Shown here: positions 47,303-55,325 of the stretch, piece by piece
Position numbering within the stretch: the first letter of the stretch is position 1
Layout of the letters: each line of letters starts with the position of its first letter
Source of the DNA: Verrucomicrobiota bacterium
GTDB taxonomy: Bacteria; Verrucomicrobiota; Verrucomicrobiia; Opitutales; Opitutaceae
NCBI GenBank assembly: GCA_016222805.1
Contig: JACRQG010000004.1
Span: forward strand, 248,001 to 312,000
Length of the DNA stretch: 64,000 bases
Direction: 5' to 3'
Notes under the pieces: generated by a model
The model's database searches: none
The model's input: the letters and a program-made list of their open reading frames with translations, nothing else
Told to the model about the DNA's origin: nothing
Position numbers and translations under genes: made by a program

Positions 47303-47656
47303 TGGTGGAGGTGGGGGGATTTGAACCCCCGTGCCCCTGACCTTCGCACGCCGCGTCTACCTGTATAGTGCGACTTTGATCTCGCCGGTGCCATGCCGCC
47401 GCACGCGCTTGAGCACCCGCCAGTCCCCGGATCGAAGATACAGCGCGCAGTCCGCGGACCGCTCCACGCGCCATGCCTGCTGTCGACGTCAGTTCCAGCT
47501 AGCAGGTGTCACCAGACCGACGTGGCTGTCATTAGGCAGCAAGGGGCATTTCTTCAGTTTTGCCGTTTGTTGTTTCGCAGGGGGATTAGCGAGAGACCCA
47601 CGACTCTCGACAGGCAGCAGCGCACTCCGACCAAGGGTAGAATCCGGAACACCCCC
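47303..47656 (-). ncRNA. ssrA: tmRNA
   Basis: A 354-nt one-piece transfer-messenger RNA that rescues stalled ribosomes. The 3' end has GGGGGTTCAAATCCCCC (T-arm) and ends CACCTCCACCA. The 5' end GGGGGTG at 47656-47650 pairs with CACCTCC and contains the G3-U70 wobble recognised by alanyl-tRNA synthetase. Next comes GGATTCTAC, where GGATTCGAC-type is usual. The tag-coding region near 47564-47532 reads Gly-Lys-Thr-Glu-Glu-Met-Pro-Leu-Ala-Ala, then TAATGA, if GGC is the resume codon; the Pro-Leu-Ala-Ala ending is secure. Confidence 0.9.
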
Positions 47657-47920
47657 AGAAAAGTAATTCTCTCCAGGCAATTCCGTCGAAAATGCGGCCC
47701 GCCAGGGGCGGGCAAGCTAGGCAAAGAACAGGACCGGGCAGCTTGTGGCACAGCGTGCCGATTGCAAGTACCGGTGCGGTGGGGTGCGCCAGCTGCGCAA
47801 GCGCCCGGCGGCCGGTCTCAACGCGGCCGGCTACACCAAGAATGTTTGGTCCTGGGTTGCGGCCCTGCGCCGCATAGGGAGAACTGCGGACGAGAGGCGG
47901 CCTTCGACTGAACCCGGGGA

Positions 47921-50659
47921 TCAGGTCGTCAGTCCCAGCAGGCCACGGGTGAGTTGAAAGTCGACTGCGCCGAGTGTCTCGGCAGCCACGGTGCGATCGT
48001 GTTGGACGGTGGCCGCGAGGAGCAGGGACAGCGTCAATGCATCCACAGCCGCGTCGCCGGTCAGGAAGGCGTCGATGTCGCTGGCAGCCACGCGACCGCG
48101 TTGAGCGGCTTCGGCCACCTGGAGCACGGGCAGCATGGGATGTCCCTGGCGGGCGTGATCCGCCACGAGGGTCAGGGCGAGGTGGGCGCCGCAGCCACAC
48201 AGTCCGGTGAGGTTTTCGACCCAGTGATCGGTTTCAGTCGCGACGACATGGAGGCCGGGCCGGCAGAGAGGTTCGCCGTAGGCGAGGGTGGCGCGCGGTG
48301 CGGTCGCGCCGAGGAGCGAAGCACGGAAGGGTCCTTCGGCCAGCAAGGAGTCACTTTCCGCCAAGAGGATCGTGCCTCCTCCTGAAAGGACCGTCCGGGC
48401 CAGGGTCGCGAGCGTGCGGGCCGTGCCGGGCTGGACTGGGGCGGCGGTTTGGAGTGCGATCGACAGGCCGGCGAGCGGCGTGTTTTCCCGCGCTGCGGGA
48501 GGCAGAAGGCCGACGCGGGCTTCGAACCAAGCCTCGACCTTGGCCAAGGCCCGGTCGATGCCGCCGTCGAGTTGGACACTCGCCCAACCGAACTGGGCCG
48601 TGTTCACGCCGGCCGCGGCGAGGTGGTGGCGGATGACGTCGTTGGGCACCTTTTCGCAGCCGTGCTCCAGGAGCAGGGCCGCGGCGACGTTGGGGTGGGT
48701 GAGATAACCGCGGTAGGTGCGGTGGAGCAGTTGGTACATCGTCTCCCCGCCGAATCCGCAGCCTTCCGTGTGGGTGAAGCCCACCACGCGGGTCAGGCCG
48801 AAGGCGCGACCGAGGCCCCGGGCGTTCATCCGCTCCGCGGCGAGTCGGGCGATCTGCGTGGAGCAAAGGCTCGTGGGCAGCACCAGGCCGATGCGCTCCG
48901 TGGCGGGACGACCGTTCGCGGAGCGGGAAAGAGGCACCGAAGGGAGGACAGGCTCGGCGGGACTGTCCTCCGGCCCGGGACGTGGCGCGGGGAGAACCGG
49001 CAACGGGGTGCCATCCGGCGGGGTGCGCGCGCGCAGGGCGGGCAGGCGAGAGGTGTCGGTCTGCCGCCAGTTGCGCCAGATCGACACCTGCGAATGACCG
49101 GCGTGTTCGCCGCGCGTCCGTTGGCCTGACGCCGTGGCGATCAGCACATCAAAACTGTCGGCGGCCACGGCTTCCATCGCTTCTCCGTCGAGGTAACGGC
49201 CCGCGTTGATGTCCATCTCCCGGCTCAGGAGTTGGTGGCGCCGGGTAGTGGTCGTGATCTTGAGGGTGGGAACAAACGGGAAGTTCGTGATCGAGCCGTT
49301 GCCGGTGACAAAGAGGATGAGATTGCAGCCGGCTCCGACCTGGCCCGCGATGCCCTCGAGGTCGTTGCCCGGCCCGTTCATGAACGTGAAGCCCGGATCC
49401 GTCAGGTCGCGCAGCGGCTGGGCATAGTCGATGACGGTCTCGAGGCGCGTGCGCGGGTCCTTCTTGTGGACGGCGCCGAGCGACTTGAGGGCGATGTTGT
49501 AGAGGCCGCGAAAACGGTTGCCGGCGGAGGGGTTGCTCTCGGCGGTGAGCCCGTGCCAGGAGAGTTTCTCGCGAAACTGCTCGAGTTTGCCGAGGAACGC
49601 CTTGGCGGTCGCCAGATCGCGCACGTTCTTCAGCATGTACGTCTCGGCGCCCATCGATTCATCCGTCTCTGTCAGGACGCCGGTGGCGCCGTGGCGGATT
49701 GCCTCATGCACCAGGGCCCCGGCCAAGGGGTTGCCGGAGACGCCGGAAAAGGCGTCGGAGCCGCCGCATTGGAGGGCAATGCGAAGGCCCGAGAGTGGTT
49801 CGTCGGTGCGGCGCTGGGCGGCGACCTCCGGCAGCCAGGAGCGGATCAGGCGTTCGCCCTCTGTCAGCGCGGCGGCCAGGCCGCGATCGATGCTGAGGAA
49901 AGCATGGGGCACCTCGTCGATGGGGTAGCGACCCTCGCGCAGGAATGCCATCAGCCGGGCGTTGGAGATCGGCTCCACGCCGTAGTCAACGGCGAGCACC
50001 GCGCCGACGTTGGGGTGCACGAGAAAGCCTGCCAGGGTCCGCAGCACCTCGGGGGAGTTGTTGGGTTCATGCGGATCCCCTCCCTCGGTGTGAGCGAGGG
50101 GGACGATGCCATCGATGCCGGGATGCAGGCGGGCGAGCGGCTGCAGGCGGGCCGCCAGTTGGCGGACGAAACTCGCCGTGCGCGACGAGGTGCCAACCAG
50201 GGCGATGAAGTTGCGCGTGCCGACGCCGCGATTTCCCGGTCGTCGGTAACCCGCAAAGGTACGGGCAGGGTCCGCCCGGGGGACGGCGGGTGCGGGCCGG
50301 AAGGAGGTCTCGTCGAGGTGAAAGGGCGCGAGGCAGTCCTCGAAGTTGGCCAGGGCAGGGAGCCGCGCTCCGCCGGTATCCCGCATCGCGAGGGCCTCGA
50401 GCATCGCTCGGTTGCTCACATAGTCGCCAGGGGCGATGCTGGAGAGCGCCCGGCCAAACGGCAGGCCCCAGGACTGTAGTGGTTCACCCGCGGCGATGGG
50501 CGCCACGGCGAAGCGATGGCCTTCGAGCACGGTGTGCGGCAACGCGCGCGGTCCGGTCGGCAGGTCGATGACGGTGCCGGCTTCGAGGCGTTGGATGGCG
50601 ATGGCGACGTTGTCGCCGGGTGCGGGCAGACGGGAGACGGCGTGAAGCGGCAGGGGCAC
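47921..50659 (-). CDS. Double-length UxaA-type dehydratase-like protein
   Basis: A 912-residue protein related to altronate/galactarate dehydratase. An N-terminal SAF-like domain (~10-100) is followed by one full UxaA region (~130-520) with RNFIALVGTSSRT, HTEGGDPHEPNNSPEVLRTLAG and LTETDESMGAETYML. Then comes a second, diverged UxaA-like region (~600-900) with FTHTEGCGFGGETMYQLLHR and LEHGCEKVPND. Ordinary UxaA has one such unit in ~500 residues, so this is a duplication or fusion. The second unit keeps Cys-containing motifs that could ligate an iron-sulphur cluster. Sugar-acid dehydration is likely; the exact substrate is unknown. Start GTG. Confidence 0.8.
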   Translation of the reverse strand: MPLPLHAVSRLPAPGDNVAIAIQRLEAGTVIDLPTGPRALPHTVLEGHRFAVAPIAAGEPLQSWGLPFGRALSSIAPGDYVSNRAMLEALAMRDTGGARLPALANFEDCLAPFHLDETSFRPAPAVPRADPARTFAGYRRPGNRGVGTRNFIALVGTSSRTASFVRQLAARLQPLARLHPGIDGIVPLAHTEGGDPHEPNNSPEVLRTLAGFLVHPNVGAVLAVDYGVEPISNARLMAFLREGRYPIDEVPHAFLSIDRGLAAALTEGERLIRSWLPEVAAQRRTDEPLSGLRIALQCGGSDAFSGVSGNPLAGALVHEAIRHGATGVLTETDESMGAETYMLKNVRDLATAKAFLGKLEQFREKLSWHGLTAESNPSAGNRFRGLYNIALKSLGAVHKKDPRTRLETVIDYAQPLRDLTDPGFTFMNGPGNDLEGIAGQVGAGCNLILFVTGNGSITNFPFVPTLKITTTTRRHQLLSREMDINAGRYLDGEAMEAVAADSFDVLIATASGQRTRGEHAGHSQVSIWRNWRQTDTSRLPALRARTPPDGTPLPVLPAPRPGPEDSPAEPVLPSVPLSRSANGRPATERIGLVLPTSLCSTQIARLAAERMNARGLGRAFGLTRVVGFTHTEGCGFGGETMYQLLHRTYRGYLTHPNVAAALLLEHGCEKVPNDVIRHHLAAAGVNTAQFGWASVQLDGGIDRALAKVEAWFEARVGLLPPAARENTPLAGLSIALQTAAPVQPGTARTLATLARTVLSGGGTILLAESDSLLAEGPFRASLLGATAPRATLAYGEPLCRPGLHVVATETDHWVENLTGLCGCGAHLALTLVADHARQGHPMLPVLQVAEAAQRGRVAASDIDAFLTGDAAVDALTLSLLLAATVQHDRTVAAETLGAVDFQLTRGLLGLTT

Positions 50660-50761
50660 GGGGCGGGGAGGCGGAGAGTGGAGGTCGTGGAGAGGCGAAG
50701 TTGGCGGCAGCCGGTGGCGGGAGCTCTCGATGGTGAACTCTGGTTGCTCTCGGAAGACTGG

Positions 50762-50812
50762 CGACTGATTACTGACCTCTGAACACTGATTACCGACTAC
50801 TGATTACTGCCG
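50762..50812. repeat. Degenerate CAGTAATC repeat (reverse form)
   Basis: Units of the ACTGATTACTGAC type with variable spacing, between the UxaA-type gene and the NUDIX hydrolase. Same family as 20985-21150, but only one arm is present here. Confidence 0.7.
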
Positions 50813-51232
50813 ATTCTCGGACGCTCGCAGCGCCGCCACGACCGGCCAGTCGGCCGGGGCCAGGTCGTACGACTCGCACTCCGCGAGCGTGACCCAAGCC
50901 AAGGCCACGTGTTCATGAGGATGCGGTGCCGTGGAGGGATCCTGCAATCGGCAACGGAAGGGAATCATCTCAATCACGACCCGGCCGTAATCATGGTGAA
51001 ACCGCGGCAGCGGCTGAAGGTCAGTGATTCCGACGGCGAGTTCCTCACGAAGCTCACGTGTGAGCGCGGCCTGGGGACTTTCCCCCGGTTCCACCTTGCC
51101 GCCGGGGAACTCCCATTTAAGGGCCAAGTGCTTGTCGGTCGGGCGCTGGGCCAGCAAGAGGCGCCCGGTAGCATCAACGATGACACCTGCGACCACCGGA
51201 ACGGGCGGTCCCTTGGAAGTTGGCTCGGCCAT
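50804..51232 (-). CDS. NUDIX hydrolase, MutT-like
   Basis: A 142-residue NUDIX enzyme. The box is GGKVEPGESPQAALTRELREEL, matching GX5EX7REUXEE, and LALKWEFPGGKVE precedes it as in MutT/(d)CTP diphosphatases. It probably hydrolyses oxidised or non-canonical nucleotides such as 8-oxo-dGTP. Length is typical of MutT. The stop codon lies at the edge of the repeat at 50762-50812, so the last codons overlap it. No Shine-Dalgarno is obvious at the ATG. Confidence 0.85.
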   Translation of the reverse strand: MAEPTSKGPPVPVVAGVIVDATGRLLLAQRPTDKHLALKWEFPGGKVEPGESPQAALTRELREELAVGITDLQPLPRFHHDYGRVVIEMIPFRCRLQDPSTAPHPHEHVALAWVTLAECESYDLAPADWPVVAALRASENRQ

Positions 51233-51406
51233 GCAGGCAGAGCAGATACCCGCCGGGCAGGGGTTGTCGATTCCAGGTCCAAGGGCGGTAACCTGGGTTT
51301 GGCGGTTAGGACGCCGGGGTAATGGATCGCGAAAAGAGCGGTCGCCGGCCGGTCAGGATGCCCCCTCAACCCGAAAGCGACTGTGCCGATGTAGGCGTGT
51401 ACGTCC

Positions 51407-52549
51407 ATGTCTGGCGCCGTCGGCATGTTTGCGGGTTCTTGGTGGACCCGGCTTCTCAGCCGGGTCGCAAAGGGGCGTTGGCGTTGGAATCGGGGCGCGG
51501 CCAATGAAACCGCGGAGTCAGCTGTGCCGGAGACGGATCAGCCGACGCAGGTGTTGGCTGCGGAACCGGGACCGGTCGCGGCCTCGGGCGAGCCGGTGGT
51601 GGTTTCCGAGGCGGAGCGCATGGCCGTCGTGCGGCTGGAGCCGCCACCGCGTGAGCCGCCCAATCCGGAAGCGCGCGCGCGGACCCTTCCGGCGCTCGAA
51701 CAACTCCAGCAGATTCCGGCGCTGCAGTCGTTTGCGCGGAATTTCCTCCGCACGCTGGGCAACACCGATGCGGACGTCCGGGATGTCGTCGAGGTGGTCC
51801 AGCGGGATTCCGCCCTGTGCGTGCGGGTGCTGCGCATGGCCAACTCCGTGCTGGTCAGCCCGGTCAATCGCATCGAGGACCTGGACACGGCGGTGCAGAT
51901 GCTGGGCTTGACGCGGGTGCGCAACGCAGCCCAGGCGCTTTTCACGCTGCGGGATGGCAATCGGGTGGTGGACGGCTTCGACTGGCGGCACCTCTGGATG
52001 CACGCCATTGGCACCGCCGAACTCGCTGGCGAGCTTGACCGAAGGTTGAGGCGGGAGGTGTCGCCGGCGTTGCATGTCGCGGCTCTGCTGCACGATGTCG
52101 GAAAGATCGTGCTGTCGATGGTCGCCCCGGAGGACTACCGCGCGATCCTGGCCGCGGCCTGGCAGGAGCGCGGGCGGCTCGAGGATTTGGAGCGCACGCG
52201 GCTCGGGGTCGATCACCGCGAGGCCGGGTCGTACTTCGCCCGGCAGGCGGGCCTGCCGGAAGTAGCGGTGCAAGCCATCGCCCACCATGATCGGCCGGAA
52301 GAGGCGGAGAGCTTCCGTTTCGAAGTGGCTCTGGTGACCCTGGCCAACCATCTCAGCAAGGCGCATGGCTTGGGCTTCAGCGGGGCGCACCTGGAGGCGG
52401 GCGAGGGCGATTTTGCAGCGCATCCCGCGTGGCGGGTGATTGAGATGGAGTTGGGCCGGGCGGTCCGGCCCGAGGAGTTCGAGGCGGAACTGGCGGTCTA
52501 TGCGGGGATGGTGCGATCGGATCTGCGGGAGATGAGAGAGGCAGCCTGA
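51407..52549 (+). CDS. HDOD domain protein
   Basis: A 380-residue soluble protein. A disordered N-terminus (~1-90) rich in Glu and Pro leads to an HDOD domain (~95-300). The domain has LQQIPALQSFARNFL, VVQRDSALCVRVLRMANS and LHVAALLHDVGKIVL with the HD pair, then a YFARQAGLPEVAVQAIAHHD helical segment. HDOD proteins are usually signalling modules without proven phosphodiesterase activity, coupling to chemotaxis or cyclic-di-GMP circuits. An ATG at 51425 is also possible. It stands alone between the NUDIX gene and a small membrane protein. Confidence 0.82.
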   Translation: MSGAVGMFAGSWWTRLLSRVAKGRWRWNRGAANETAESAVPETDQPTQVLAAEPGPVAASGEPVVVSEAERMAVVRLEPPPREPPNPEARARTLPALEQLQQIPALQSFARNFLRTLGNTDADVRDVVEVVQRDSALCVRVLRMANSVLVSPVNRIEDLDTAVQMLGLTRVRNAAQALFTLRDGNRVVDGFDWRHLWMHAIGTAELAGELDRRLRREVSPALHVAALLHDVGKIVLSMVAPEDYRAILAAAWQERGRLEDLERTRLGVDHREAGSYFARQAGLPEVAVQAIAHHDRPEEAESFRFEVALVTLANHLSKAHGLGFSGAHLEAGEGDFAAHPAWRVIEMELGRAVRPEEFEAELAVYAGMVRSDLREMREAA

Positions 52550-52666
52550 CCCGGTCAGGAAGTCGGGGCGAGATGGCCGGCCGGTGGATCGGGCTTCGGG
52601 TCTTGCCGCGAATTAACCTCCGGAAGCCGGGCTGCAACTTTTCGGCTGCGACCGGGTTTTTGGGGC

Positions 52667-52933
52667 ATGAACAATTTCCTGAAGATCGCGTTGCTGGTGG
52701 TGGCAGCCTTGGTGGCGGTGAAGCTCCTCCCGCTGACCCTCGGATTGGGGTTCGTTCTCGGGTTGCTGGTCGTGGGATTGCTGGTGCTGGGACTCTCCCT
52801 CGTCGCGGTCGTCGCGGTGGCGGCCGTCGCGCTCGGCGCGGCCTTGGCCCCCATCTGGATTCCTGCCCTGGTGGTCGTTGGGATCATTACCTTGATCAAA
52901 CGACTCAGCGCGAAGCCGGTGGTGGCCGCGTAG
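52667..52933 (+). CDS. Small very hydrophobic membrane protein
   Basis: An 88-residue protein consisting almost wholly of Val, Leu, Ala and Gly segments with short polar ends, so two to three membrane helices. Ends in IKRLSAKPVVAA. No family is recognised. ATG 52667 has no clear Shine-Dalgarno. Such small proteins often modulate membrane enzymes, but no partner is indicated. Confidence 0.55.
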   Translation: MNNFLKIALLVVAALVAVKLLPLTLGLGFVLGLLVVGLLVLGLSLVAVVAVAAVALGAALAPIWIPALVVVGIITLIKRLSAKPVVAA

Positions 52934-53019
52934 GAGGGTGGCGAAGCTCTCCGAGGCAGGACGAGTGCTGCCGAGGACTGCGGCCTACCTGAGGGCCGCG
53001 GGTTGAACCGGGCGGGGAT

Positions 53020-53751
53020 CTACCCCGCCTTTTTCTTGGCAGCCTTGGCCTTCGGAGCGGGTGGTGGCGGCAGGCCGACCTGCGCCCAGGTCGGAGCACC
53101 AGGGGACGGGGGCAGTTCCTCAATCGTGATTCCCTTCGCCTGGACGACTGCCAGGCCGCCGCTGTGGATCTGGATCGCGATCTTCCCGTCGCGGGCGATG
53201 GCGGGCTCGGTCTCGGTGTAATCGAGGGCGGGCACGCCGTTGATCCAACTGCGGAGGCGGGGCCCCTCGGCCCGGATGCGATATTCGTTCCAGTCGCCCT
53301 TCTTCACCGCCGCGTTGACCGCGGCGGCATCGATGGGCTCCGCGATGACCTTGCGGCGGCGGGATTCGTCGTAGAGCTTGCCCCACCAGCCGTCACCGGC
53401 GTCGACCTGGTAGCCAGCCATCTCCGTGTTGTTGGGCACCCGGATGCTGCGAATCTGCACGCCGCTATTGATGAATCCGGTCTTGGGGTCGCCGGTGAGC
53501 TTGATCTGCAGACGCAGTTCGAAGTTCTCGAAGGAACGCTTGGTCGCGAGGAAGTAGTTGTGCGGGATCTTCTCCGTGGTGGAACCGCCGGTGAGGCAGC
53601 CGTCCTGGACGCGCCACCATTTGGGATCCCCTTCCCAACCCTCGAGGGTGCGCCCGTCGAACAGCGACGTCGGCGCGGCGGTGACGGTGGCAACGAGGAG
53701 GATTGAGACGGAGAGAAGGAGGGACGGGGAGACAGGGAGGCGCGGAGACAT
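53020..53751 (-). CDS. Exported DUF1080 (3-keto-disaccharide hydrolase-like) protein
   Basis: A 243-residue exported protein. The signal peptide (LLLSVSILLVATVTA) is followed by a jelly-roll DUF1080 domain: LFDGRTLEGWEGDP, FENFELRLQIKL, GFINSGVQIRSI, GYQVDAGDG. A Lys/Ala/Pro-rich tail (PKAKAAKKKAG) follows. Family members cleave 3-keto-glycosides or bind glycans in PVC bacteria. The first codons are made of 9-nt repeat units shared with sequences at 54482 and 61362. It lies downstream of UPF0261 on the same strand. Confidence 0.85.
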   Translation of the reverse strand: MSPRLPVSPSLLLSVSILLVATVTAAPTSLFDGRTLEGWEGDPKWWRVQDGCLTGGSTTEKIPHNYFLATKRSFENFELRLQIKLTGDPKTGFINSGVQIRSIRVPNNTEMAGYQVDAGDGWWGKLYDESRRRKVIAEPIDAAAVNAAVKKGDWNEYRIRAEGPRLRSWINGVPALDYTETEPAIARDGKIAIQIHSGGLAVVQAKGITIEELPPSPGAPTWAQVGLPPPPAPKAKAAKKKAG

Positions 53752-53809
53752 GGGGTGGGGGAATAGCGGGGGTCAGTAATCAGTGGTCGGCGGAGGATGT
53801 CAGCTTTCT

Positions 53810-55165
53810 TCAACGTCGCAGGGCCGCGAGCAGGGTCTCGGCGCAGGCGCGGGCGAACTCCGGGGCGTTGATCTCGCAGTCGAGTTCGATGACCGGGATG
53901 TCGGGACGGAGATGGCGGCGGAGTGAGTCGTACAGGGCGGTGTCGGCGGCGGGATCGTGAAAGGGCTTCCCCGGCGCGCTGATGACACTGATCGCCCGCC
54001 GCGGAATGAGGAAGGTGACGGGAGCGGTGTAGCGGTTGAGTTTCTCCGCGAGGATGCGGCCCAGTTCGGCGCACTCCGCGGGGGAAGTGCGCATGAGGGT
54101 GACCTGCGCGTTGTGCGGGTAGAAAGTGCGGCCGGCGAACCTGGCGGGCACCGAGGCGGGCTCGCCGAAGTTGACCATGTCGAGGCAGCCGGGAGTGACG
54201 ATGGCGGGCACCTTGGCTTTCGCCGCCGCGTCGAGACGTTCGGGCCCGGCGGAGAGCACGCCGCCGACGAGTTCATCCGCCCACTCCGTGGTGGTGATGT
54301 CGAGCACGCCGGCGACGAGACCGCTGGCGATCAGCGACTCCATCGTGCGGCCGCCGTTGCCGGTGGCGGCAAAGACGAGCACCTCATAACCTGCGGCCTC
54401 GAGAACCTGCTTCGCCGCCGTGACACACGGCGTGGTGTTGCCAAACATGCTGGCGACGATGAGCGGGCGGTCGGAGGAGGGGGAAGAGGGGGATGACGTG
54501 GAAGACGGAGAAGACGTGAGAGACTGGGGAGACAGGGAAGACGCGGGAGACTGGGGAGACGTGGAAGACGGAGAAACCCTCGACGACGAGGGAGGCTGGG
54601 AAGACAGCGGGCCGTGCCCGCCGTAGCCTTGGCGAAGGCGGGCGTTGACCATGCCGCAGATCGCGGCGGCGGCGTTCTCGAAGATGACCCGGGAGACGCG
54701 GTTGATACCCGACACGTCGACGATGGCGGGCATCATCGTGAGATCGGTGGTGCCGACGTAGGGCGCGGTCTGGCCGCTGGCGAGGGTGGAGACCATCAGT
54801 TTGGGGAACCCGATGGGGAGGGCGCGCATGCCGGCGGTGGCGATGGCGGTGCCGCCGCCGCCGCCGAGGGAAACGACGCCGTGGATTTGTCCGCGGGCGG
54901 CCAGATCCGACAGTAGCTTCGCCACACCCTTGCCCATGAGAGTGACGCACTCTCCGCGATCGCGGCGGGCGAGGACGGCCTGCCAGTCCTCGGCGCCGAG
55001 GGCGGCGACGGTGTCGGCGGAGATGTCGGGGGCGAGAGCGGGAGGATGGAGGCAGCCGACGTCGATCAGGAGCGGCGTGCAGCCGTGCGCGCGGATGCAC
55101 CCGGCGAGAAACGCGTGTTCAGGGCCCTTGGTATCAAAGGTGCCGAGGACGGCGACGGTGGGCAT
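53810..55165 (-). CDS. UPF0261/Tm-1-like ATP-binding protein with low-complexity insert
   Basis: A 451-residue protein. The N-terminus MPTVAVLGTFDTKGPEHAFL and LGGGGGTAIATAGMRALP fit the UPF0261 family (Tm-1-like ATP-binding), as do MFGNTTPCVTAAK, FAATGNGGRTMESLI and ITTTEWADELVGG. At residues ~184-231 a Ser/Pro-rich, repetitive insert interrupts the domain; normal family members are ~400 residues and lack it. The insert is encoded by fourteen 9-nt units on the DNA (54482-54607). The biological activity is unknown; in tomato Tm-1 the domain is joined to a TIM barrel, like the one at 60481. Confidence 0.85.
   Translation of the reverse strand: MPTVAVLGTFDTKGPEHAFLAGCIRAHGCTPLLIDVGCLHPPALAPDISADTVAALGAEDWQAVLARRDRGECVTLMGKGVAKLLSDLAARGQIHGVVSLGGGGGTAIATAGMRALPIGFPKLMVSTLASGQTAPYVGTTDLTMMPAIVDVSGINRVSRVIFENAAAAICGMVNARLRQGYGGHGPLSSQPPSSSRVSPSSTSPQSPASSLSPQSLTSSPSSTSSPSSPSSDRPLIVASMFGNTTPCVTAAKQVLEAAGYEVLVFAATGNGGRTMESLIASGLVAGVLDITTTEWADELVGGVLSAGPERLDAAAKAKVPAIVTPGCLDMVNFGEPASVPARFAGRTFYPHNAQVTLMRTSPAECAELGRILAEKLNRYTAPVTFLIPRRAISVISAPGKPFHDPAADTALYDSLRRHLRPDIPVIELDCEINAPEFARACAETLLAALRR
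54482..54607. repeat. 9-nt minisatellite inside coding sequence
   Basis: Fourteen tandem units of consensus GGAAGACGK (with GGGAGACTG, AGAAGACGT and similar variants) in phase with the UPF0261 reading frame. The unit is identical to the 12-unit array at 61362-61470. Because the unit is 9 nt, length changes preserve the frame. Confidence 0.8.
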
Positions 55166-55176
55166 GGGGGGCGGAA

Positions 55177-55320
55177 ATCAGTGACCAGTAATCAGTGGTC
55201 GGTGATCAGTGAAAAGAAGCCGGTCGTTGGCGGGAAGTAGCAGGTGTAGGAGTGGGTGGATCGGACGACTTGAGCCAACCGAACACTGATTACCGATTAC
55301 TGAATTCGGATTGCCGGTTA
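55177..55320. repeat. Degenerate CAGTAATC repeat arms in inverted orientation
   Basis: A plus-orientation arm (55177-55213, CAGTGACCAGTAATCAGTGG) and a reverse arm (55280-55320, ACTGATTACCGATTACTG) lie between UPF0261 and the giant ThuA gene, like the arrangement at 20985-21150. They could fold as a hairpin at a transcript end. Confidence 0.7.
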
Positions 55321-55325
55321 CGGCC

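Noticed and set aside
47303-47380. A tRNA gene
   Set aside because: The T-arm and CCA end belong to tmRNA: the matching 5' acceptor strand lies ~350 nt away and a tag frame with stop codons lies between.
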